A stretch of DNA of 64,000 nt from Hydrogenophaga sp. Root209 (GTDB lineage Bacteria > Pseudomonadota > Gammaproteobacteria > Burkholderiales > Burkholderiaceae_C). Positions 1 through 9,366 of this stretch are shown one piece after another. The DNA is taken from positions 257,618-321,617 of the forward strand of contig NZ_LMIE01000022.1 of assembly GCF_001428625.1 (NCBI RefSeq), read 5' to 3'. The notes under the pieces are model-generated. The model was given only the letters and a program-made list of their open reading frames with translations. It ran no database searches and was not told where the DNA came from. Within the stretch, counting starts at the first letter, position 1. Every line of letters begins with the position of its first letter. Made by a program: the position numbers and the translations under genes.

Positions 1-346
1 TGCCCGCCTTGATGATTTCCTGATCGTGGTAAACGTCGTGGATGAAGCGGTTGAGCGCGGTCACGCGCTGCACCAGGCCTTCTTCCATGCTGTGCCATTC
101 GTGCGCCGGAATGATGCGTGGAATCAGATCAAAGGGAATCAGCCGCTCGGTGCCGGAGCCGTCTTCGTCCTTGGCGCCGTACACCGCAAAGGTGATGCCG
201 ACGCGACGGAAGATCATTTCCGCCTCTTCGCGCCGCGCTGCCATGACGTCGTCGGGCTGCTGCGCCAGCCAGCGAGCGTAGTTCTCGTAATGGGCCCGGA
301 CCTCGCTGGGCGAGGCATTCATTTCGTCAAACATGGGTCTGCTCAT
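1..346 (-). CDS. Circularly permuted type 2 ATP-grasp protein, N-terminal part (runs off the window)
   Basis: Only the first 115 residues are present; the gene continues beyond base 1. The stretch MFDEMNASPSEVRAHY followed by a region ending FIHDVYHDQEIIKAG is typical of the N-terminus of the COG2308 (DUF404/407) family of circularly permuted ATP-grasp enzymes, predicted to form amide or peptide-like bonds; no substrate is known. The start at 346 is supported by GGAG ten bases upstream; an in-frame ATG also lies at 334. It follows comEC on the same strand after 54 bases. A second member of the family, fused to an alpha-E domain, lies at 6584-9184, so the region has two related copies. Naming rests on the N-terminal part alone. 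Confidence 0.75.
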   Translation of the reverse strand, partial: MSRPMFDEMNASPSEVRAHYENYARWLAQQPDDVMAARREEAEMIFRRVGITFAVYGAKDEDGSGTERLIPFDLIPRIIPAHEWHSMEEGLVQRVTALNRFIHDVYHDQEIIKAG

Positions 347-400
347 GGGCTTTTTTCTCCTGACCACAGCATAGCAAGGAGTGGGCCAACAAATCGAAAA

Positions 401-2857
401 TCAGGGTTCTTCGGCCGAAGACGGAAGAGGTGCAGGGTCCGCGTGGTGCCAGTAACGACGCGCGTATTCGCGATGGCAGTCGACCGTTTCGGGCTCGGCA
501 CTGCGCCAGGTGGCCGCGCCGCAGTCGGGCGAATTCACCCAGGAAATGTCGCGCTGCTGGTAGCGCTCCAGCACAGCCGGCGCGGGGTGGCCGAAGCGGT
601 TGCGGTAGCCCGACTGCACCAGCACCCAGCGTGGCTGCAAGGTGTTGAGCAGCACCGGGCTGCTTGACGTGAGGCTGCCGTGGTGCGGCGCCAGCATCAC
701 GGTGGCGCGGTCATCGGGCCGCGCCAGCGCGAGTTGCACCTCGCGCGTGGCGTCGATGTCGCCACCGAGCCAGGCGCTGTGCTGCGCGCTGGCAATCCGC
801 AGCACGCACGACATGGCGTTGCTGCTCAGCAGGCCCTGGCCATCGGCGGCAAAGTCTTGCGGCCATGGGCGCAGCACCTCGAAAGTCACTCCGTCCCAGG
901 CCCAGCGTTGGCCCGCCATGCAGCGCTCTGGCGCGTCGGCGCTGAACGATGACAGCCACCGTGCCTGCGGGTGCGCCGCGCGCACCGCCTCGGCGCCACC
1001 GGCGTGGTCGCTGTCGCGGTGGCTCACCACCACCGCGTCCAGTTGTTCGCCCAGCGAGCGCAGCAGCGGCAGCACCACGCGCTCGCCGGCATCGCTCTCC
1101 GGGCCGAAGCGCGGACCGGTGTCGAACAGCAGGCTGTGGTCGGCGGTGCGCACCAGCACCGCGCTGCCCTGCCCCACGTCCAGTGCGATCAGCTCGAACT
1201 GTCCCGGTGCCGGGCGCGGCGGCGCGTACAGCAGCGCGGGCGCCAGCAACAGCAGCCCCGCCGAGCGCACCACCCACGGCAGACGCAACACCAGCAAGGC
1301 GCCACCGGCCACCGCCGCCAGCGCCATCGGCCAGGGGGCTGCGGGGCGGAACACCGCCGCCCAGGACCACTGGCCCAGCCACTGCAGTCCCACCGACATG
1401 CCATGCACCACCCAGGCTGCTGCATCCCACAGCGGCGGCAGCGCCACACCGAGCAGGGCCAGTGGCGTGATCAGCAACGTCACCAGCGGAATGGCCGCCA
1501 GGTTGGCCAGCAACCCCACCACCGAGAACTGCCCGAACAACAGCAGCGTGAGCGGCGCCAGGGCCAGCGTGACCACGCCCTGTTCGCGCAGCAGATGCTG
1601 CAGCGCCCGCCCCCCTCGCCGGTGCAGCGGCCCGCCGGGCGCCGCGCCCTGTGAGCGCCCGGGGTCGGTGGCAAACAGGATCCCCACCGCCACGAAACTG
1701 AGCCAGAAGCCCGGCTGCATCAGCGCCCAGGGATCGAGCAGCAACACCGCCGACATCGCCAGCAGCCACACCACCGGCCATGGCCAGTGCCGCACGCCCA
1801 GGCGCAGACCCACCACCACCGCCAGCATGATCACCGTGCGCTGCGCCGGCACGCCCCAGCCGGAAAACAAGGCGTACGCCGCCGCCAGCACCACGCCGCC
1901 CAGACCCGCCACCACTGGCGTGGGCACCGCCAGCAGCGCCTGCGGCCAGACCCGGGCCAGGCGCCGCCAGCCCCAGGCCAGCAGCGCGGTGGCCAGCCAG
2001 GCGAACATGGTCACGTGCAAGCCCGAGATGCTCATGAGGTGGGCCACACCGGTGGTGCGGAACAGCGTCCAGTCGGCCCGGTCGATGGCGGACTGGTCAC
2101 CCACCACCAGGGCCGCCAACACACCCGCGTTGCGTGGATCGCTCACGCGCTCGTCGATGCGCTCGCTCACGCTCTGGCGCAGGGCGTCCAGCGGGTGCCG
2201 CCCGCTCGCGCCCAGCCGCTGTGGCGCCGGGTCGCGCGGCCCGCTCTTCACGTGGCCGGTGGCCTGGATGCCTTGCTCCCACAGCCAGCGTTCGCGGTCG
2301 AAGCCGTGCGGGTTGGACAGCCCGTGGGGACTGCGCAGGCGCACCGTGAAACGCCAGCGGTCGCCGGCGTGCACGGCCGGACCTTGGCGGGCGAGTTCCC
2401 ACAGCGGCGCCTCTGCGGCGGGGGCAAAGCCGCTGTACCAGCCGAGCTGGATGCGCTCAGGCACGGACACCGGCTTGCCCGCGCGCATGGCCGCCTCCAC
2501 GATGAATTCGAACCGCTCACCTTGCGCCATGCGCTGCGGCAACGAGGCCACACGCCCGGTCAGTTCGATGTCGGTCCCCTGCAGGGCCGGGTCCAGCGCG
2601 TGGCTGGCGAAATGCGTGGCGCGCGCACCGGTGAGGCCAAAGCCGATCAACGCACCCGCCAGCACGGCACCCGGCAGCGCGAAGCGCAGCCGCCGCGAGC
2701 CAGCGGCCCAGGCCACACCCGCGCACAGCAGCAGGGCATACACCTGCAGCGGCCACAGCACCGGCTGCTGCAACTGCAGCGCCACGCCCAGCACCCAGCC
2801 GGGCAACCCCGCCAACCAGCCCCACCGCATGATCAGTGAAGCGCGCGCAGCGCCCAC
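401..2857 (-). CDS. comEC: ComEC/Rec2 DNA uptake channel protein
   Basis: Inner-membrane channel that carries single-stranded DNA into the cytoplasm during natural transformation. The 818-aa product has N-terminal membrane segments, a competence domain with the family signature HLMSISGLHVTMF near residue 275, many further hydrophobic segments, and a C-terminal metallo-beta-lactamase-like domain from about residue 560. That domain shows LDVGQGSAVLVRT, SHRDSDHAGG near residue 612 and APHHGS near 722, so the metal ligands look intact. Length is normal for betaproteobacterial ComEC. The longest start is GTG at 2857; an ATG at 2830 is an alternative. The gene stands between two ATP-grasp/transglutaminase gene sets and has no other competence gene beside it in this window. 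Confidence 0.93.
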   Translation of the reverse strand: MGAARASLIMRWGWLAGLPGWVLGVALQLQQPVLWPLQVYALLLCAGVAWAAGSRRLRFALPGAVLAGALIGFGLTGARATHFASHALDPALQGTDIELTGRVASLPQRMAQGERFEFIVEAAMRAGKPVSVPERIQLGWYSGFAPAAEAPLWELARQGPAVHAGDRWRFTVRLRSPHGLSNPHGFDRERWLWEQGIQATGHVKSGPRDPAPQRLGASGRHPLDALRQSVSERIDERVSDPRNAGVLAALVVGDQSAIDRADWTLFRTTGVAHLMSISGLHVTMFAWLATALLAWGWRRLARVWPQALLAVPTPVVAGLGGVVLAAAYALFSGWGVPAQRTVIMLAVVVGLRLGVRHWPWPVVWLLAMSAVLLLDPWALMQPGFWLSFVAVGILFATDPGRSQGAAPGGPLHRRGGRALQHLLREQGVVTLALAPLTLLLFGQFSVVGLLANLAAIPLVTLLITPLALLGVALPPLWDAAAWVVHGMSVGLQWLGQWSWAAVFRPAAPWPMALAAVAGGALLVLRLPWVVRSAGLLLLAPALLYAPPRPAPGQFELIALDVGQGSAVLVRTADHSLLFDTGPRFGPESDAGERVVLPLLRSLGEQLDAVVVSHRDSDHAGGAEAVRAAHPQARWLSSFSADAPERCMAGQRWAWDGVTFEVLRPWPQDFAADGQGLLSSNAMSCVLRIASAQHSAWLGGDIDATREVQLALARPDDRATVMLAPHHGSLTSSSPVLLNTLQPRWVLVQSGYRNRFGHPAPAVLERYQQRDISWVNSPDCGAATWRSAEPETVDCHREYARRYWHHADPAPLPSSAEEP

Positions 2858-2981
2858 ACGAAAGCGGTGCCTGCGGTGGCGTCATCGTTCTTTGGCGCAA
2901 GTCTTGCTAGGATGAGTCCCAGCGCCCACGGCCCAGCATTTGCCTGACGATTCATTGTTTCCTCCCCGTTGAAAGCCCCAC

Positions 2982-5900
2982 ATGGCCATTCATGTCGCTC
3001 TGAGCCACATCACGCATTATCGATACGACCGGCTGGTCAAACTCGGCCCCCAGGTGGTCCGTCTTCGGCCCGCGCCGCACAGCCGCACCAAGGTGCTGTC
3101 GTACTCCCAGCGCATCGAACCCGAAGGGCATTTCATCAACTGGCAGCAGGATCCGTTTGCCAACTACCAGGCCCGCCTGGTCTTCCCCGAGCCCACCACC
3201 GAGTTCAAGGTCACGATCGACCTGGTGGTGGAAATGGCGGTCTACAACCCATTCGACTTTTTCCTGGAGCCGCGCGCCGAGAACTTCCCGTTCACCTACG
3301 ACGAGGAACAGAAAAAGGAACTCGCGCCCTACCTGGTCACCGCGCCGGTGACACCGTTGCTCAAGGCGTATCTCGCCGCGGTGGACCGCACCGAGCGCCG
3401 CACGATCGACTTTCTGGTCGACGTGAACCAGAAGCTGCAGCACGCCATTGCCTACACCATCCGCATGGAGCCGGGTGTGCAGGCACCCGAGGAAACGCTC
3501 AAGCTGGGCAGCGGCTCCTGCCGCGACACCGGCTGGCTGCTGGTGCAGATCCTGCGCCACATGGGCCTGGCCGCGCGCTTTGTCTCGGGCTACCTGATCC
3601 AGCTCAAGTCCGACGTGAAATCGGTCGATGGTCCCAACGGCCCCGAACAGGATTTCACCGACCTGCACGCCTGGTGCGAGGTGTTCCTGCCCGGCGCGGG
3701 CTGGATCGGCCTGGACCCGACCTCGGGCCTGCTCGCCGGTGAGGGCCATATCCCGCTGGCCTGCACGCCACAGCCCTCGAGCGCCGCGCCGGTGGAAGGC
3801 GCCATGGACAAGTGCGAGGTGGAGTTCAGCCACCACATGGGTGTGACCCGGGTCTACGAATCCCCCCGCGTGACCCTGCCCTACACCGACGAGCAGTGGG
3901 CCGGCGTGGTGGCGCTGGGTGAGAAGGTCGACGTCGATCTGCAAAAACACGACGTGCGCCTGACCATGGGCGGCGAGCCCACTTTTGTGGCCACCAGCGA
4001 CCGCGACGCGGCCGAATGGAACATCGACGCGCTCGGCCCCACCAAGCGCGGTTACGCCACCGAATTGCTGGACCGCCTTCGCGCGGAGTACGGCGCGGGC
4101 GGCTTCGTGCACATGGGCCAGGGCAAGTGGTACCCGGGCGAACAACTGCCGCGCTGGGCACTCTCCATGTTCTGGCGCGCCGACGGCGAAACCATCTGGA
4201 GCAACCCCGCCCTGCTGGCCGACGAGCGCGACGAGAAGCACTACACCAGCGACGACGCACGCCGCTTCACCCAGGCGCTGGCTCGCAAGCTCGGCCTGTC
4301 CACGCAGTACATCACCCCCGGCTTCGAGGACACCTGGTACTACCTCTGGCGCGAGCGCCGTCTGCCGGTCAACGTGGACCCGTTCGACGCCAAACTTGAC
4401 GACGAGCTGGAGCGCGCGCGCCTGCGCCGCGTGTTCACCCAGGGCCTGGAGGCCACGGTGGGCTATGTGCTGCCGCTGCAGGCTTCGGGCCCCAACGGCG
4501 CGCTCTCCAACAACGGCAAGAGCAACTACGCGCGCATCTCGGGCACGGTGTGGTCCACCGGCCCCTGGTTCTTCCGCGACGAACGCATGTACCTCGTGCC
4601 GGGCGACTCGCCCATGGGCTACCGCCTGCCGCTGGACTCGCTCCCCTGGGTCTCGGCCGGCGACTACCCGTACCACATCGAACAGGACCCGCACACCGCG
4701 CGCGACCCGCTGCCGCGCGGCGGCGCGGTGAAGCACCAGGTCTCGCCGCACCTGGTGGGCGGCGGCTTTGCCGAAGGCGGCACGGTGTCGATGCAGGGCA
4801 TGGACTTCGACCCCGACGCCGAAACCATGGAAGGCCTGCTCCCTGGCCAACCCGGCCCCGGTGCCGCACCGGCACAAGCCTTGTCGACTCGCTTTCCGCA
4901 GCGCGCCGAATCGGCCGCCTGGCTCACGCGCACCGCGCTGTGCGTGGAAGCCCGCGACCCGCACCGCGCCAGCGGCCCCAAGGCCGAGAAGGCCGGCGGC
5001 GGCAAGATCCAGCACCTGTATGTCTTCATGCCACCGATGGCGCACCTGGAGGACTACCTCGATCTGCTGGCCGCGGTGGAAGCCACGGCCGAGCGCCTGG
5101 GCGTGACCGTCGTGCTGGAAGGCTACCCGCCACCGCGCGACCCGCGCCTGAAGATGCTGCAGATCACACCCGACCCGGGTGTGGTGGAAGTCAACATCCA
5201 CCCGGCCCACACCTGGGGCAAACTGGTGGAGCACACCGAGTTCCTGTACGAGGCCGCGCACCAGACCAAGATGTGCGCCGAGAAGTTCATGACCGATGGC
5301 CGCCACACCGGCACGGGTGGCGGCAACCACTTCGTGATGGGCGGCGCCACCCCGGCCGACTCCCCCTTCCTGCGCAAGCCCGAGCTGCTCGGCAGTCTCA
5401 TTGCCTACTGGCACAACCACCCCTCGCTGTCGTATCTCTTCAGCGGCCTCTTCATCGGCCCGACCAGCCAGGCACCGCGCGTGGACGAAGCGCGCAACGA
5501 CCAGCTGTACGAGCTGGAAATTGCGCTCGCGCAGATCGAGAAAAACCGCACCACCTACGGCGACCACATGCCGCCGTGGATGGTCGACCGCACGCTGCGC
5601 AACATCCTGATCGACGTGACCGGCAACACGCACCGCAGCGAGTTCTGCATCGACAAGCTCTACTCGCCCGACACGCCCACCGGCCGCCTGGGCCTGCTGG
5701 AGCTGCGCGCGTTTGAAATGCCGCCGCACGCGCGCATGAGCATCGCCCAGCAACTGCTGCTGCGCGCCCTCGTCTCGCGCTTCTGGCAGCAGCCCTGGCA
5801 CGGCCGCCTCACCCGCTGGGGCACCGAGCTGCACGACCGCTACCTGCTGCCCACCTATGTGCGCATGGACTTCGAGGATGTGCTCACCGACCTGGCCGAC

Positions 5901-6488
5901 TTTGGCTACCCGTTCGACATGGCGTGGTTCGACCCGCACTTCGAGTTCCGCTTCCCCATGGTGGGCCAGGTGGCAACGCGTGGCATCGAGCTCACGCTGC
6001 GCAGCGCCCTGGAACCCTGGCACGTGATGGGCGAAGAAGGCGCTCCGGGCGGCACCGTGCGCTACGTGGACTCGTCGCTGGAGCGCATCGAGGTGCGCGT
6101 GAGCGGCTGGAACGACAGCCGCCACGTGATCACCTGCAATGGCCGCGCCCTCCCGCTGCAGACCACCGGCACCGCTGGCGAGTACGTGGCCGGGGTGCGC
6201 TACAAGGCGTGGAGCCCACCGTCGGCCCTGCACCCGTCGATTCCGTCGCATGCGCCACTCACCTTCGACATCGTCGACACCTGGATGAAGCGCTCGATGG
6301 GCGGATGCCAGTACCACGTGGCACACCCGGGCGGTCGCAACTACGACACCTTCCCGATCAACGCCTACGAGGCCGAGAGCCGTCGCATGTCGCGCTTCTT
6401 CCAGATGGGGCACACCCCCGGCCACATGGACGTGAAACCGGCCAGCAGCAGCCGCGAATTCCCCACCACGCTGGACCTGCGCTACTGA
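2982..6488 (+). CDS. Large transglutaminase-like protein with C-terminal DUF2126
   Basis: A 1,168-aa cytoplasmic protein without signal peptide. Residues 1-290 form a bacterial transglutaminase-like N-terminal and core domain with a complete candidate triad: Cys180 in GSGSCRDTGWLL, His229 in DLHAWCEVF and Asp245 in GLDPTSG. The remainder, about 310-1165, is the DUF2126 region (COG4196) with PANMR-independent but well-conserved blocks such as LTMGGEPTFV and TGGGNHFVMGG. Proteins of this type are predicted papain-fold peptidases or amidases acting on products of linked ATP-grasp amidoligases; no reaction has been shown. The ATP-grasp/alpha-E fusion follows after 95 bases and a second transglutaminase after that, all on the plus strand, consistent with one operon. 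The ATG at 2982 is the only start that keeps the conserved AIHVALSHITHYRYD opening. Confidence 0.88.
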   Translation: MAIHVALSHITHYRYDRLVKLGPQVVRLRPAPHSRTKVLSYSQRIEPEGHFINWQQDPFANYQARLVFPEPTTEFKVTIDLVVEMAVYNPFDFFLEPRAENFPFTYDEEQKKELAPYLVTAPVTPLLKAYLAAVDRTERRTIDFLVDVNQKLQHAIAYTIRMEPGVQAPEETLKLGSGSCRDTGWLLVQILRHMGLAARFVSGYLIQLKSDVKSVDGPNGPEQDFTDLHAWCEVFLPGAGWIGLDPTSGLLAGEGHIPLACTPQPSSAAPVEGAMDKCEVEFSHHMGVTRVYESPRVTLPYTDEQWAGVVALGEKVDVDLQKHDVRLTMGGEPTFVATSDRDAAEWNIDALGPTKRGYATELLDRLRAEYGAGGFVHMGQGKWYPGEQLPRWALSMFWRADGETIWSNPALLADERDEKHYTSDDARRFTQALARKLGLSTQYITPGFEDTWYYLWRERRLPVNVDPFDAKLDDELERARLRRVFTQGLEATVGYVLPLQASGPNGALSNNGKSNYARISGTVWSTGPWFFRDERMYLVPGDSPMGYRLPLDSLPWVSAGDYPYHIEQDPHTARDPLPRGGAVKHQVSPHLVGGGFAEGGTVSMQGMDFDPDAETMEGLLPGQPGPGAAPAQALSTRFPQRAESAAWLTRTALCVEARDPHRASGPKAEKAGGGKIQHLYVFMPPMAHLEDYLDLLAAVEATAERLGVTVVLEGYPPPRDPRLKMLQITPDPGVVEVNIHPAHTWGKLVEHTEFLYEAAHQTKMCAEKFMTDGRHTGTGGGNHFVMGGATPADSPFLRKPELLGSLIAYWHNHPSLSYLFSGLFIGPTSQAPRVDEARNDQLYELEIALAQIEKNRTTYGDHMPPWMVDRTLRNILIDVTGNTHRSEFCIDKLYSPDTPTGRLGLLELRAFEMPPHARMSIAQQLLLRALVSRFWQQPWHGRLTRWGTELHDRYLLPTYVRMDFEDVLTDLADFGYPFDMAWFDPHFEFRFPMVGQVATRGIELTLRSALEPWHVMGEEGAPGGTVRYVDSSLERIEVRVSGWNDSRHVITCNGRALPLQTTGTAGEYVAGVRYKAWSPPSALHPSIPSHAPLTFDIVDTWMKRSMGGCQYHVAHPGGRNYDTFPINAYEAESRRMSRFFQMGHTPGHMDVKPASSSREFPTTLDLRY

Positions 6489-6583
6489 TCACCCGGCAGG
6501 TGGCCCGCCTTGTGCGACGGAAGCAACAAGGCGGGCACACCGGAAGGGCATGGCCTGCAGGCCAGCGGGCATACTCGGGTCCA

Positions 6584-9184
6584 GTGAACAACGACGCCTC
6601 CGACTCCCTGTTTGACGAGCTCAGTCCCGAGAACCCTGGCGACTGGGCTTTGTCGTTGTCGATCCCTGCCGATGCCGGCCACCGCGACGAATTGCGTGCG
6701 GACGGCAAGTCCACCGGCGACGCGCTGTCATCCAACTGGGGCAGCTTCTTCGAGCACATCGGCACCGACGGTTTCAAGGAACTGAACCGCCGAAGCGACA
6801 ACCTGCAGCGCCAGATCCGCGACAACGGCGTCACCTACAACGTCTATGCCGACGCCTCGGCCGGTTTGCAGCGGCCCTGGGCGCTGGACCTCTTCCCCAT
6901 GCTGGTCGGCCCGCAAGACTGGGCACAGATCGAAACCGGCGTCTTGCAGCGCGCCCGCCTGCTCAACGCCATCATGGGCGACCTGTACGGCGAGCGCGAA
7001 CTGCTCAAGCGCGCGCTGCTGCCCGCCGCCCTCGTGCAGGGGCATCCGGGCTATCTGCGCTCCATGCAGGGCGTGAAACCCCTGGGCGACACCTGGCTGC
7101 ACATCGTGGGTTTTGATCTGGCCCACGGCCCCGACGGACGCTGGTGGGTGGTGGGGCAACGCACGCAGGCGCCTTCGGGTCTGGGCTACCTGCTGGAAAA
7201 CCGCATCGCCATCGCGCGCCAGTTCCCCAAAGCCTTCACCGGCATGAAGGTGCAGCGCCTGGCCGCGAGCTACCGCGCGCTCATGGACGGCATCAAGCGC
7301 GTGTGCCCCCAAGGCGAGAACGCGCGCATCGCGCTGCTCACGCCCGGCCCGTACAACGAAACCTATTTCGAGCACGCCTACCTCGCGCGCTACCTCGGCC
7401 TCACGCTGGTCGAGGGCAATGACCTCACCGTGCGCGACCAGCGCCTGTTCCTCAAGACGCTCAGCGGCCTGGAGCCGGTGCACGCGCTCATCAAGCGGCT
7501 GGACGACGAATGGCTCGACCCGCTGGAACTGCGTTCCGACTCGCGCCTGGGCGTGCCCGGTCTGCTGCAGGTGCTGCGCGCGGGCAACCTGCTGCTGGCC
7601 AACGCGCCCGGCTCGGCGCCACTCGAATCCAGTGCGATGCTGGGTTTCCTGCCCGCCATCAGCCGTCACCTGCTCGGTGAAGAACTGGCCCTGCCCTCAC
7701 TGGCCACCTGGTGGTGCGGTGAAGACGCCGCGCTGCGCGAGGTGCTGCCACTGCTCAAGGGCAGCGTGATCAAACCCACCTACCCGCGCTCGGGCCTGGA
7801 CACGGCCATGGGCCAGAGCCTGAGCGAGCGCGAACTCAACGAGTGGTCCGGCCGCATGGCCCGCCACCCCGATCACTACACCGTGCAGTCGTGGCTTCCC
7901 CTCTCCCAGACGCCCACCTGGTCGGGCGAGCGGCTCATGCCGCGTTCGGCCATGCTGCGCGTGTTTGCGCTGGCCGACGGCGCCGGCTCCTGGCGCGTGT
8001 TGCCCGGCGGCCTGGTGCGCCTGGCACCTCGCGGCGAGCTCATTGCCGCCATGCAGCGTGGTGGCAGCAGCGCCGACTGCTGGGTGCTCACCGAAGGCCC
8101 GGTTGACCACACCAGCCTGCTGCAGACGGCGCCCAGCACACTGGCGCTGGCGCAACAGAAGCGCCCTGTGACCAGCCGCGCCGCGGAAAACCTGTTCTGG
8201 CTGGGCCGCTACACCGAACGCGCCGAAAACAGCGTGCGCCTCGCGCAGATCGTGCTCAACCACCTCGGCGGCGAAGAACCCAACTCACGCCCGCTGATGG
8301 CCTGGCTCACGGCCACCGCTTCCGAAAACTCGCTGGTGCTCGCCGGCGCCCCGGCCGCCACCGCTTCCCCGCGCGTGTTCGCGCGCAGCCTCATTGCCGC
8401 TCTCTCGCCCAAGGCCTCCGACCAGATGGCCGCGAAGTCGCACAGCGTGGGCTTCAACCTGCGTGCGCTCAAGGCCGCCGCCTCGCAGGTGCGCGAACGC
8501 CTGTCGCAAGAACACTGGCACCTGATCGAGCGCACCGAAACCGGCTTTGCGCGCGACTGCGCGGCCCTCTCGGCCGAGGCCGAGTACACGACCGCCGAAG
8601 CCATGACGGCATTGCAGAACGCCAGCGAGCTGCTGGCCGCCATCACCGGCTCACAAACCGACCGCATGGTGCACGACGACGGATGGCGCCTGCTCTCCAT
8701 GGGCCGGCACATCGAACGCCTCGTCACACTCTCGCGTGCGCTCTCGCTGGCGCTCGAACACGGCTGCGTACACGACCAGGCCGGCTTCGAGGCCGTGATC
8801 GCGCTGTTCGACAGCACCATCACCTTTCACGCGCAGTACCAGCAACGGCGCGACATGGTCGCCTTGATCGATCTTCTCGTGATGGACCGCGACAACCCGC
8901 GCTCGCTGACCTGGGTGGTGCAAACGCTGCGCTCGCGCCTGGCCAAGCTGGCCGGCAGCGCCACCCCACAAGATGCCGTGCTCGCCCAGGGACTGCCCAA
9001 CCCGGACAGCTGGGTGCTGCAAGACCTGAGCAACTGGCAACGCAGCCCCGAAGGCCTGCGCACCTGGAGCGATCTCGCCGAGCTGCTGGATGCCTGCGAG
9101 ATAGCGGCGGTCGAACTCTCCAACGAGCTCAGTCGTTTGCATTTCAGCCATGCCGACTTGAGCAATCAATCGCTCGGAGTCTGA
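6584..9184 (+). CDS. Fused circularly permuted ATP-grasp / alpha-E (DUF403) protein
   Basis: An 866-aa fusion. Residues 1 to about 510 are a circularly permuted ATP-grasp (COG2308): the conserved opening SSNWGSFFEHIGTDGF, the block LTPGPYNETYFEHAYLARYLG, and GSVIKPTYPRSG. From about 525 the sequence is an alpha-E domain (COG2307): SRAAENLFWLGRYTERAEN and SMGRHIERLVTLSRAL. The two are usually separate neighbouring genes; here they are one chain. The family is predicted to ligate amino groups to carboxylates with ATP, with alpha-E as partner. No ATG precedes the conserved domain, so the GTG at 6584 is taken as start; its ribosome site is weak. It sits between two transglutaminase genes. The open frame extends further upstream but that part is a shadow of the preceding gene. 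Confidence 0.85.
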   Translation: MNNDASDSLFDELSPENPGDWALSLSIPADAGHRDELRADGKSTGDALSSNWGSFFEHIGTDGFKELNRRSDNLQRQIRDNGVTYNVYADASAGLQRPWALDLFPMLVGPQDWAQIETGVLQRARLLNAIMGDLYGERELLKRALLPAALVQGHPGYLRSMQGVKPLGDTWLHIVGFDLAHGPDGRWWVVGQRTQAPSGLGYLLENRIAIARQFPKAFTGMKVQRLAASYRALMDGIKRVCPQGENARIALLTPGPYNETYFEHAYLARYLGLTLVEGNDLTVRDQRLFLKTLSGLEPVHALIKRLDDEWLDPLELRSDSRLGVPGLLQVLRAGNLLLANAPGSAPLESSAMLGFLPAISRHLLGEELALPSLATWWCGEDAALREVLPLLKGSVIKPTYPRSGLDTAMGQSLSERELNEWSGRMARHPDHYTVQSWLPLSQTPTWSGERLMPRSAMLRVFALADGAGSWRVLPGGLVRLAPRGELIAAMQRGGSSADCWVLTEGPVDHTSLLQTAPSTLALAQQKRPVTSRAAENLFWLGRYTERAENSVRLAQIVLNHLGGEEPNSRPLMAWLTATASENSLVLAGAPAATASPRVFARSLIAALSPKASDQMAAKSHSVGFNLRALKAAASQVRERLSQEHWHLIERTETGFARDCAALSAEAEYTTAEAMTALQNASELLAAITGSQTDRMVHDDGWRLLSMGRHIERLVTLSRALSLALEHGCVHDQAGFEAVIALFDSTITFHAQYQQRRDMVALIDLLVMDRDNPRSLTWVVQTLRSRLAKLAGSATPQDAVLAQGLPNPDSWVLQDLSNWQRSPEGLRTWSDLAELLDACEIAAVELSNELSRLHFSHADLSNQSLGV

Positions 9185-9187
9185 AAC

Positions 9188-9366
9188 ATGAGCCTCCACG
9201 CTCCGCACTTCGTGTCGTCACTGCCCCCCGAGGGGGCGCTGGCCCTCCTTGGGACTGCCCGGCGGAGGTCCTGACGACATGAGCCCCCACGCTCCGCACT
9301 TCGTGTCGTCGCTGCCCCCCGAGGGGGCGCTGGCCCTCCTTGGGACGGCCCGGCGGAGGTCCTGAC
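9188..9366 (+). repeat. Tandem duplication of an 88-91 bp GC-rich unit ahead of the second transglutaminase gene
   Basis: Two nearly identical copies, beginning at ATG 9188 and ATG 9279 (period 91), the second ending just before the true start at 9367 (88 bases on). Each copy holds CTCCGCACTTCGTGTCGTC, a palindromic GCCCCCCGAGGGGGC and a final GGCGGAGGTCCTGAC. The last part gives the next gene its Shine-Dalgarno GGAGG, so each copy repeats a ribosome site plus ATG. The first unit has an extra GAC. The unit resembles the dispersed intergenic repeats at 23165 and 39588. Confidence 0.85.

Noticed and set aside
642-2915. 757-codon open frame on the plus strand opposite comEC
   Set aside because: Composition is Ser/Arg/Pro/Ala-rich with no domain; it is the usual GC-rich antisense shadow of comEC.
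2952-6425. 1,157-codon minus-strand frame opposite the transglutaminase gene
   Set aside because: His/Val/Arg-rich low-complexity translation without family features; the plus-strand protein shows clear catalytic motifs.
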